Positions 1 to 7,423 of a stretch of DNA of 28,380 bases are shown here, piece by piece. The stretch's first letter is position 1. Each line of letters begins with the position of its first letter. The notes beneath the pieces are model-generated. The model was not told the origin of the DNA. It made no database searches and saw only the letters and a program-made list of their open reading frames with translations. Position numbers and translations under genes: made by a program. The stretch is from a virus: the IMG/VR virus record IMGVR_UViG_3300010885_021549, positions 1 through 28,380 of that record. One strand, 5' to 3'.

Positions 1-201
1 ACAACAGGTGTTACAGGTTCAGTTGCTTACTTAAATCACAAAGGTGCTTCTCAATCATTATATAATATGACTGTATTAGATATAGATAGTTCAGGTGGTA
101 ATACATTATGGGTATATAAACCTGTTTCATTAACAAATACTACTAACTGGAATACATTAAATGCTAATAGCTTACAATCAAGTAATATAAATATGAGTTA
201 A
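1..201 (+). CDS. C-terminal end of a tail fibre-like protein (5' truncated by window edge)
   Basis: Frame 1 is open from the first base to a TAA at 199-201 and encodes 66 residues. The first residues read TTGVTGSV, which keeps a glycine every third residue as in a collagen-like stalk. A globular-looking end with NTLWVYKPVS and an Asn/Ser-rich tail follows. The gene at the right edge of the window is an open collagen-like fibre gene, so this piece is most simply the C-terminus of that same gene on a circular or permuted genome. Direct joining of the two edges is out of frame by one base. The link is inference; it could also be the end of a separate fibre gene. Confidence 0.6.
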   Translation, partial: TTGVTGSVAYLNHKGASQSLYNMTVLDIDSSGGNTLWVYKPVSLTNTTNWNTLNANSLQSSNINMS

Positions 202-211
202 AAAAATAAAT

Positions 212-227
212 AAAAATATAATATATA
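212..227 (+). promoter_or_regulatory. AT-rich leader box upstream of the ATP-grasp gene
   Basis: The 16-mer AAAAATATAATATATA ends 4 nt before the ATG at 232. The identical 16-mer, also with a 4-nt gap, precedes the ATG at 2201. A closely related box precedes 7424 and 24205. It is either a translation-enhancing A/T leader, as expected where Shine-Dalgarno pairing is not used, or part of a phage promoter. Confidence 0.4.
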
Positions 228-231
228 CCTT

Positions 232-1530
232 ATGAAATTAAAGTTTAATAAATTAAAAATAGATAATCAATTATCAGTCTGTGTGATTGATAACATAGGT
301 GGGTGTTACGTTAATGTAGCACAAGCACTTTCAAAAGTATTTAACAAAGTATATTACCACTCAGTTAATCAAAATCCATTCCCTATGATTAGTATGCAAC
401 ATATAGGTACTGGTTATAATAATATAGAAAGAGTTAATGACTTCTGGTCTAATCTTGATTTATTTGATATAATAGTATTTCCTGATATATATTTTAAGGA
501 TTGGGGTACTCATTTAAGGAAAATGGGTAAGTTAGTATGGGGTGGTTGTGCTTCCGAAATGTTAGAAACAGATAGACACCTATTCAAAGACGAATTAGCT
601 TCTAAAAATATGGCTGTTGCACCTACTAAATATATTATAGGTATAACTAATTTAATTAACTACTTAAAAACAACAGAAAATAAGTGGTTAAAGATTTCTT
701 ATTTTAGAGGCAATATGGAAACATTCCACCATATTAATATGAATCAATCAGCTATATGGTTAGAATCTCTTAAAGTATCTATGGGTCCTTTAGGTGAAAA
801 TATAGAGTTTATTGTTGAAGATTCAATCGAATCTGTTGCTGAAGTTGGTTATGATGGCTTCACTGTTAATGGTTTAATGTCTAATAATGTTATATGGGGT
901 ATAGAAACTAAAGATTGCTCTTATATTGGTACAGGAACTACAAATGATTTAGCGCCACAGCCAGTTCAAGAAGTAAATAGTAATTATCAATCTATATTAC
1001 AAAAATATAAACACACTGGTTTCTATTCTAATGAGATAAGAGTAGGTAATGATGGTAAAAACTATTATACAGATGCGGCTATGAGAGCTGGTAGTCCTCC
1101 ATCAGCTACTTATTTAGATTTAATTTCTAATTGGGATGAAATTATTATAGGTGGATGTAAAGGTGAGTTAATAGAGCCGAAGTTTAAGGCAAAATATGGC
1201 TGTGAGTTGATATTAAAATCTAATTATTGCTATAAAAATTATTTACCTATTACTATTCCAGATGAGTTTAGAGATAATGTTAAGTTAAAAGGTTCATTTA
1301 GATATAATAATCAAGATTTTATTGTGCCTTTTGATCAAGGTGGTGTTATGGAGATGGATGCATTTGGTTCTGTTGTTGTTATAGGTGATAACGTAGATGC
1401 TATTTTAAGTCAATCTATTAAGATAGCTGACTCACTTGAAGCATATGGATTAAATTATGATAAGGACGCCTTAAATCGCACTAAAAAGTCTATTAATGAT
1501 ATAACAACAACACTTAATGTTAAGTTTTAA
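232..1530 (+). CDS. ATP-grasp ligase-like protein
   Basis: This 432-residue protein looks like an ATP-grasp enzyme, a fold that uses ATP to activate a carboxylate and join it to an amine. The N-terminal 100 residues look like a Rossmann-type pre-ATP-grasp region. Residues 102-132 (WGGCASEMLETDRHLFK then APT) resemble the segment of phosphoribosylamine-glycine ligase relatives that ends in IPTA. KWLK at 151-154 fits the ATP-binding lysine strand. Residues 268-290, with EIR, a DGK turn, D281, R285 and GSPP, match the metal-binding end of the fold. It lies between the fibre gene and tail-completion/tail-tip genes, so modification of a virion protein or a small metabolite are both possible. Substrate unknown; the fold assignment is from motifs only. 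Confidence 0.65.
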   Translation: MKLKFNKLKIDNQLSVCVIDNIGGCYVNVAQALSKVFNKVYYHSVNQNPFPMISMQHIGTGYNNIERVNDFWSNLDLFDIIVFPDIYFKDWGTHLRKMGKLVWGGCASEMLETDRHLFKDELASKNMAVAPTKYIIGITNLINYLKTTENKWLKISYFRGNMETFHHINMNQSAIWLESLKVSMGPLGENIEFIVEDSIESVAEVGYDGFTVNGLMSNNVIWGIETKDCSYIGTGTTNDLAPQPVQEVNSNYQSILQKYKHTGFYSNEIRVGNDGKNYYTDAAMRAGSPPSATYLDLISNWDEIIIGGCKGELIEPKFKAKYGCELILKSNYCYKNYLPITIPDEFRDNVKLKGSFRYNNQDFIVPFDQGGVMEMDAFGSVVVIGDNVDAILSQSIKIADSLEAYGLNYDKDALNRTKKSINDITTTLNVKF

Positions 1531-1549
1531 TTAAGATAAGTGGGTCTAT

Positions 1550-1568
1550 AAAAGTGTGCGTAGCACAC
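1550..1568 (-). terminator. Possible leftward terminator hairpin
   Basis: GTGTGC (1554-1559) pairs with GCACAC (1563-1568) around a 3-nt loop. Read on the minus strand the stem is followed by TTTTAT, so it could end a short leftward transcript. On the plus strand no U-tract follows. It stands just downstream, in the leftward sense, of the inverted copy of the repeated element at 1614-1643. Confidence 0.35.
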
Positions 1569-1613
1569 AGACAGATAAAGTATAAGGAGTAAAGGAGGTA
1601 AGTATATTATTAT

Positions 1614-1643
1614 TATATTATATATCATTATTACTCTTATGCA
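1614..1643 (-). repeat. Inverted third copy of the phage intergenic repeat element
   Basis: These 30 nt are the exact reverse complement of 23291-23320 and share 23 nt with the copy at 23199. The element sits in the 169-nt gap between the ATP-grasp and tail-completion genes (1531-1699). That gap also holds two hairpins and a purine stretch (AAAGGAGG near 1592) but no convincing gene. In its own orientation the element is followed by TACTT, CTCC, TTTACTC and TACTTT blocks that recur in the same order after the copy at 23289. A phage promoter, operator or replication element is likely. Confidence 0.75.
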
Positions 1644-1671
1644 CTTATTTAAAAAACAAATCAAAACATAA

Positions 1672-1690
1672 GACGCTCACCAAGAGCGTC
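1672..1690 (+). promoter_or_regulatory. Hairpin in the leader of the tail-completion gene
   Basis: GACGCTC (1672-1678) pairs perfectly with GAGCGTC (1684-1690) around a 5-nt loop ACCAA. The stem ends 9 nt before the ATG at 1700 and is GC-rich in a very AT-rich region. No U-tract follows, so it is more likely an mRNA-stability, processing or translation-control structure than a terminator. Confidence 0.45.
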
Positions 1691-1699
1691 AATTAATAT

Positions 1700-2182
1700 A
1701 TGCAAAACAAGGTAGAACATAAAGAATTATATAAAGCACTTAGAAAGATAGGTGCTGAATCTGTTGCTTTCTTAACTCAATTATTAACAGAAGAGGGTCA
1801 TTATGCTACTGGTAATTTAATTAAGTCATTAGATTATGATGTGATACAAAATGTAGATGATTTATTATTAAAGCTAACTGGAGCTGATTATTTTAAGTAT
1901 GTAGATAATGGTAGAAAGCCTGGTAAGCAACCACCTATTAAACCTATATTATCTTGGGTTAAACATAAAGGTATAAAGTTTGCTAATCATACTGATAAAC
2001 AAACAGCGTTTATGATTGCGAGAAGCATAGGTAAGAAAGGTATAAAACCTTTACATGCGACTGACAAAATGATAAATAATATAATGCAAAAAAAGACACA
2101 ATTATTGGCTAATGCGTCAGCACAGGATATAAGTTTATATTTAGATAAAATAATAAATGACTTTAATAAAAAACAAGATTAA
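1700..2182 (+). CDS. Tail-completion / neck protein, HK97 gp10-like
   Basis: This 160-residue protein resembles HK97 gp10-type tail-completion proteins, which sit at the head-tail joint. The central signature is YVDNGRKPGKQPP (about residues 67-79) followed by a PILSWVKHKGI segment. A later AFMIARSIGKKGIKPLHA stretch matches the usual IAR-I-KKGI-P pattern before the C-terminal helix. The C-terminus is charged and helical. It is preceded by a hairpin leader and followed after 18 nt by a tail-tip gene. In most siphoviruses this gene lies beside the connector genes; here it lies in the tail-tip block, far from portal and adaptor. Confidence 0.7.
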   Translation: MQNKVEHKELYKALRKIGAESVAFLTQLLTEEGHYATGNLIKSLDYDVIQNVDDLLLKLTGADYFKYVDNGRKPGKQPPIKPILSWVKHKGIKFANHTDKQTAFMIARSIGKKGIKPLHATDKMINNIMQKKTQLLANASAQDISLYLDKIINDFNKKQD

Positions 2183-2200
2183 AAATATAATATATAGAAT

Positions 2201-3649
2201 ATGGCAACAACAACTATTTTAACAAACCCAGATCAAATCTCACCTATAAACTCTATTTATGGTAATACTTTTGTATTGAATAATGTTTCATCATCAGCTT
2301 TGAACTTTAAGTATTTAGTAAAGGTGTTTGCTAATAATGTGTTTTTAATTCAAGAATCAGCTCCACCAAGACCTATTACAGGACAAGGTCAATACTCACC
2401 ACAGAAGTCGTTGTTAACTCAAGTTAGTTATGATTTACCACAAGCTATAACACAAGCAACAGAAGCTATTAATAGTTTAGTATATTATAGAATACAATAT
2501 GGTTATTCATATAATCCAAACTTAACTATTGCTGGTATATATCAAGTGCCTGTTGGTGCTGGATATAATTTTGGTTATACATTTTCAACAGCTCATAACT
2601 TAACAACAGGAGATATAATTACTATACAAACAGATAATCCTTATTTCTCTGGTACATCATCTATTATAGGTGCGACATTTGTTGGTGAGAATCCATTAGT
2701 TTCGTTTGTAACTGATAGAGCATTTTCAGCTTCGTCATCTGTATCAACAGGTGTAATAAGTAATGTATATAGATTTAATGGTACATCATCTACATTTTTT
2801 GGTTATAATGGCACAAGACAGTATAATCAAGTTGGATATAATTTCAATGCTTTTATAATGGGTTCGTCTGGTTCGTCAACGATTCAATCAAGACCATTTT
2901 TAACTAACTATAATAATACTACATTAGCAAATGCTAAAATGATAATGCCTACTCAACAAGAAACGATTGGTTTTTTAATTAATACAGCGGCATTTCCTTC
3001 ATTACAATTAACAACACAAGTTAATTATTACAATGTAAATAATGTATCATTAGGTACATATTCAGGTTCTGTTACTATACCAAGAGGTTTTACACCTTCT
3101 ATACAGTTTTGGAATACTACTTGTGGTCCAAATGCTGGCACAACATTACCAGCTACTACTGATAATTATTCAATTAAAATTAAGTTTGGTTCATCAACGG
3201 TATATTCGGAGACAAGATGGTTTAGAATAGATAATAGTTGTTCTATTTATGATAATGTAAGAGTAATGTTTATGAATAGATATGGTGCTTTTGATTATTG
3301 GAACTTTAGACAAGACGATCAACAGAGCTATAATGTATCAAGAAATGAATATAAACAAGAATTAGCTTGGAATTATTCAATAGGAGATAGAGAGAGAACA
3401 ATTTTAAGTCAAAAAGTAGAAGAAACACATATAATAAATACGAATTGGATAAGTGAAAATGATTATGCTTTCTTAGCGGAGTTAGTAACAAGTCCAGAGG
3501 TATATATAGTAGATGAAACAACATTACAAGCGTATCCAATAATAATAACGGATAGTTCTTATACATTTAAGACAGCAAATAGAGATAAGATATTTAATTT
3601 AACATTAAGTTATGTAATGTCTTATTCAATAGAAACACAAAATCAATAA
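2201..3649 (+). CDS. Tail-tip / distal tail structural protein
   Basis: This 482-residue protein is rich in Ser, Thr, Asn and aromatic residues and looks like a beta-sandwich virion protein. From about residue 350 the sequence VRVMFMNRYGAFDYWNF begins a C-terminal part that I associate with a tail protein family of Bacteroidetes phages and prophages. That part continues with a W-S-N-DY-FL-EL-TSPEVYI pattern and ends at a segment near YPIIITDSSY. The N-terminal part (about 1-120) may be another beta domain. It lies directly before the 1244-residue tail-tip gene (6 nt apart), so a distal tail or baseplate role is likely. Its start is set by the AT leader box ending 4 nt upstream. The exact position in the virion is unknown. 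Confidence 0.6.
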   Translation: MATTTILTNPDQISPINSIYGNTFVLNNVSSSALNFKYLVKVFANNVFLIQESAPPRPITGQGQYSPQKSLLTQVSYDLPQAITQATEAINSLVYYRIQYGYSYNPNLTIAGIYQVPVGAGYNFGYTFSTAHNLTTGDIITIQTDNPYFSGTSSIIGATFVGENPLVSFVTDRAFSASSSVSTGVISNVYRFNGTSSTFFGYNGTRQYNQVGYNFNAFIMGSSGSSTIQSRPFLTNYNNTTLANAKMIMPTQQETIGFLINTAAFPSLQLTTQVNYYNVNNVSLGTYSGSVTIPRGFTPSIQFWNTTCGPNAGTTLPATTDNYSIKIKFGSSTVYSETRWFRIDNSCSIYDNVRVMFMNRYGAFDYWNFRQDDQQSYNVSRNEYKQELAWNYSIGDRERTILSQKVEETHIINTNWISENDYAFLAELVTSPEVYIVDETTLQAYPIIITDSSYTFKTANRDKIFNLTLSYVMSYSIETQNQ

Positions 3650-3655
3650 TAAAAT

Positions 3656-6600
3656 ATGAGATATGAATTAATAGTAGAAGCAAATGGATATACAAGTATA
3701 AACGGTTTAGCTTCAATAACTATAGCTAATGGTGGTTATGGTTGGAGTATAGGTAGCACTTTTTCAATAGGCACAGGTGGTGCTGTTGGTGTAGTAAGTA
3801 CATTATCAACACCGACTGGTTCATCGTTCATAATAACTATAGATGCTATTGGTGGTAGTGGTGATATAACAGCTTCAAGTATTTTAACAGCTGGTACTGG
3901 TTACACTGTTGGAGAGTATTTCTCTTTATTAGGTGGTGCAACATTAGCTATTGGAATAGTGTTAGCAATAAATGGTAGTGGTGGCATAACAAGTTATGGT
4001 ATTTTAACTGGTGGTTCTGGTTACACTCTTAATGATGCCTCATATGGACAACCTATTGCTTCTGTAACAAGTGCTGCTGTAACTATTATAGGAGCTGGAT
4101 ATGTTATTGGAACAACTTATACAACTTCTGGTGTTGGTTTCTTATTAACAGTAATTGGAGCTACATTAAATTACAATAGTAGTGCTTATTTAGACACCGA
4201 AAATGAGATTGATAGTTCTGTATCCTTAAACTATAACATCGCTGATATAAGTGATATAAGCTCAAAGAATAGTGGTTATTCAAAGACTATAACATTACCT
4301 GATACAAAGAATAATAGAGAAGTATTTCAATATATTTTTGGTATTAACTCTGATTCAACATTTGATGCTGGTAAAAAGAGTAGAGTATGGGTAGTTAAAG
4401 ATAGTGTGACTCAGTTTGAAGGTTATTTACAAATGACTAATATAATTTATGATAATAATACTAATAAAAATTATTATGAAGTAATTATTTATGATGATGG
4501 TAATGGTTTATTTGTAAATATAGGAGAAAGTTATTTAAGTGATTTATCTTTATCACAATATAATCACTTATATGGTGCAACTGCAATTTCTGCTTCTTGG
4601 ACTAAAGATTATACTAATGGGTATTATTATCCATTAATAGATTATGCATATCCATTAGATTATGATATAGTAAATGGTGGTGGAATTGGTTCATCAACAC
4701 AATCATTACAAATTACTAATTTTGCACCAGCTACTTATTTGAAGGTTATAGTAGATCAGATTTTTGTTGAAGCTGGTTATAGTTATACATCTAATTTCTT
4801 TAATAGTGATTTTTATAAACAATTAGTTGTACCTTTTTGTAATAAAACATTAACACCTTATTTACCTAATTTAGTTGTTAATTCAACTAACCAATTATTT
4901 TTAGCTCACTCAAGCACAACACAATCTTGGTATGGTAGTGATACAACATCATTTCCAACAGATTTCTTTTGGGGTAATATGTTTGCTAATGTGGCTGATT
5001 ATAATCCAAATGGATTTTACAATACAGCTACGCACTCTTATACAAATACATATACAAATCCTATTATACAAAGATTTGGTGTTGATATAGATATAGCGTT
5101 TAACTCTGCTGGTGCGTCAACTGGTTCACCTTGGTTATCAGCTACTGATACAATTATAGTATCATTAAAAAGAAGTTTAGATACATCTGGCGCACCTGTT
5201 GCTGGATGGGGAGATATGCCGAATCTATCACAAGTTCAACCAGGTGGTTGGCCTGCTGTTACTTTTGGTGGCATCGATTATATAATAATAGCTGATGCTT
5301 CGGGTTATTTAGCACCTGGTATATCGTTTACACATAGTTCTTATACTTATCCATATATGTGGAAAGTAAGTGGTACTATATATAGCGATTATTTAACAAC
5401 AAATCCTATAAGAATAGGTGAGCAAGTAAGATTTTTCTTTGAAAGATCTACTGGTGCATCAGGTTACACAAACACATTTGTGGGTGTTACTCCATTAAAT
5501 CACATATTCTCTGAGGTAAGCACAACAATAGTAGTACCAGGTTATTCTAAGATTGATATACCATCTTCTTTACCTGCTAATGTAAAGCAAAAAGATTTAA
5601 TGTCTTCAATAATGAAAATGTTTAATTTGTATTTTGTACCTGATAAATATAATCCTATTAATCTAATTATAGAACCAAGAGATTACTACTACTCAAAGTA
5701 TCAAGTTGTTAAAAATTGGAGTAAAAAATTAGATTTAATGATGCCTATTAATAGTCAAATAGCTTCTAATACACAAAAAAAGACTAACTTATTTACATAT
5801 AAACAAGATAAGGATATATATAATAGTAGTTATGAAACTAATACTAATAAAGTATATGGTGAATATAAATATGAAATTAATAATGATTTTATTAATGATA
5901 TAAATACTATCGAACCTATATTCTCACCTACTATAATAGATAAATTAATTGGTAGCACAGAAATATATTTACCATCTATTGCTAATTTGAATAATGGTAA
6001 CTATGTTAGACCTGACGGTATGAATATAAGATTGTTATATAAGAAACCACAGACATTAACTACAGATACTTTTTATTTTAGTGGACATACTTATTCATAT
6101 TATCCATATGCTGGACCTTGTGATAACCCATTAACACCAACTGTTAGCTTAAACTTTGGACAAGTTAGTTCTTTTTATGCTGGATTTACAGATACGGTTA
6201 ATAACTTATTCTATAATTATTGGCAAAATGCTATGACTGAATTGAGTAATAAAAATAGTAGAATTATTACCGCTTATTTTAACTTAAATGCTGTTGATAT
6301 ATCACAATTTAATTTTAGCGACCTTATATTCTTTACACTAAATGGTATTGATGGTTATTATAGAGTTAATAAAATTGTAGATTACAATCCATCACTTAAT
6401 CAAACTACAAAAATAGAATTAATAAAAGCTGATAATTTTGGTATTAATCCTGCTACAAGTTCGGCAGCTTATATACCTGAATTAAGTCCTCCAATTACAA
6501 TAGCTACTAATTATAAACCTATGGTTGGTAATATAAGTTTATCGACTACCAATACTATCAGCGATTCAACTGGTGTTGTTGTGGCTGGTAAGAGCAATAA

Positions 6601-7390
6601 AGTTTATGGTAGTAATAATATAATTTCTGGAACTAATAATTTAGTAACAGGAACTAATAATTATATTACAGGAGATAATCATAATGTTACAGGAGATAAT
6701 GTATTTATAACTGGTGTTGGTGCTAATGTGACATCAAACGACCATTTTATTATAGGTGCTAAACCAGGTTATAATGTAACAGGATCTGTGAGCACTACAC
6801 ATATATTAACTGATGTAATCTATCAACAAAAAAAAGTTGGTATTTATTATAATAAAGTTGATGAAGGGTTTATTCAATATACTGATGTAGGTAGTGTAAT
6901 ACCTGGTTTGACTATATTTGCTGGTTCGAGTATTTTACCTGTAACTGCTTATGTTGTAAAAACTATCATGACTGATACGGATTTAAAAACAAAAGAAGTT
7001 TCGTTTACTTGTGATAATACTGGTTTATCAGCATCTGGTATAAGTAGATGGGAATTAGATTTAGCACAATTTAATCAACCTTATACATCAATTGGTGCTT
7101 ATACCGTTAATATAAAAACAAATGGTTATTTAAGTAATCCTACACCAATAGATACTATGTTTTCTGTTGATTCGGAGTGGGGTGTTTTTTGTTTAAGTAC
7201 AGGAACCATAAATATATTTAACAATTTTTACAATCAATCTAATAATGGTGGTTTAAGTATTAACGCAAGTACTTATGGACTTTTTAACACTACTGGACTT
7301 GTATTAAAATCAATATCATCCTTAGGTCCAGGTTCAACAACAGTTACGCTTTCTCAGAGAGTGGTTATAACATATAAAGCTCAGGTTTAA
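3656..7390 (+). CDS. Large tail-tip / baseplate hub protein with beta-roll heptad repeats
   Basis: This 1244-residue protein is the largest in the window and lies between a tail-tip gene and the tape measure, where a tail hub or tail-associated protein is expected. Residues about 20-170 are glycine-rich and contain a repeated motif (ILTAGTGYTVGEYF at 76-89, ILTGGSGYTLNDAS at 116-129). Residues about 175-430 resemble the conserved hub region of Bacteroidetes phages (YLDTENEIDSSVSLNYNIAD, then a TLPDTKNNREVF signature). Residues 979-1034 form eight exact 7-residue repeats of the type TNNxITG, as in YadA-head-like beta rolls. A separate C-terminal domain follows. The repeats suggest a trimeric, possibly receptor-facing extension. 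No catalytic motif was seen. Confidence 0.6.
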   Translation: MRYELIVEANGYTSINGLASITIANGGYGWSIGSTFSIGTGGAVGVVSTLSTPTGSSFIITIDAIGGSGDITASSILTAGTGYTVGEYFSLLGGATLAIGIVLAINGSGGITSYGILTGGSGYTLNDASYGQPIASVTSAAVTIIGAGYVIGTTYTTSGVGFLLTVIGATLNYNSSAYLDTENEIDSSVSLNYNIADISDISSKNSGYSKTITLPDTKNNREVFQYIFGINSDSTFDAGKKSRVWVVKDSVTQFEGYLQMTNIIYDNNTNKNYYEVIIYDDGNGLFVNIGESYLSDLSLSQYNHLYGATAISASWTKDYTNGYYYPLIDYAYPLDYDIVNGGGIGSSTQSLQITNFAPATYLKVIVDQIFVEAGYSYTSNFFNSDFYKQLVVPFCNKTLTPYLPNLVVNSTNQLFLAHSSTTQSWYGSDTTSFPTDFFWGNMFANVADYNPNGFYNTATHSYTNTYTNPIIQRFGVDIDIAFNSAGASTGSPWLSATDTIIVSLKRSLDTSGAPVAGWGDMPNLSQVQPGGWPAVTFGGIDYIIIADASGYLAPGISFTHSSYTYPYMWKVSGTIYSDYLTTNPIRIGEQVRFFFERSTGASGYTNTFVGVTPLNHIFSEVSTTIVVPGYSKIDIPSSLPANVKQKDLMSSIMKMFNLYFVPDKYNPINLIIEPRDYYYSKYQVVKNWSKKLDLMMPINSQIASNTQKKTNLFTYKQDKDIYNSSYETNTNKVYGEYKYEINNDFINDINTIEPIFSPTIIDKLIGSTEIYLPSIANLNNGNYVRPDGMNIRLLYKKPQTLTTDTFYFSGHTYSYYPYAGPCDNPLTPTVSLNFGQVSSFYAGFTDTVNNLFYNYWQNAMTELSNKNSRIITAYFNLNAVDISQFNFSDLIFFTLNGIDGYYRVNKIVDYNPSLNQTTKIELIKADNFGINPATSSAAYIPELSPPITIATNYKPMVGNISLSTTNTISDSTGVVVAGKSNKVYGSNNIISGTNNLVTGTNNYITGDNHNVTGDNVFITGVGANVTSNDHFIIGAKPGYNVTGSVSTTHILTDVIYQQKKVGIYYNKVDEGFIQYTDVGSVIPGLTIFAGSSILPVTAYVVKTIMTDTDLKTKEVSFTCDNTGLSASGISRWELDLAQFNQPYTSIGAYTVNIKTNGYLSNPTPIDTMFSVDSEWGVFCLSTGTINIFNNFYNQSNNGGLSINASTYGLFNTTGLVLKSISSLGPGSTTVTLSQRVVITYKAQV

Positions 7391-7423
7391 AAAAGATTTT
7401 AGTAATTAAAATATATATACAAT

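Noticed and set aside
1590-1602. Minus-strand ACCTCCTTT resembling the 3' end of 16S rRNA (anti-Shine-Dalgarno)
   Set aside because: Nine bases are too few to infer rRNA mimicry, and the host appears to use little Shine-Dalgarno pairing.
1590-1676. Shine-Dalgarno-like AAAGGAGG followed by a short hydrophobic reading frame beginning ATT
   Set aside because: No ATG, GTG or TTG in frame at the right spacing; it overlaps the repeat element; the only ATG gives 10 codons.
3306-3566. Leftward open frame inside the tail-tip gene
   Set aside because: Leu/Tyr-rich shadow of the plus-strand gene with no leader or partner.
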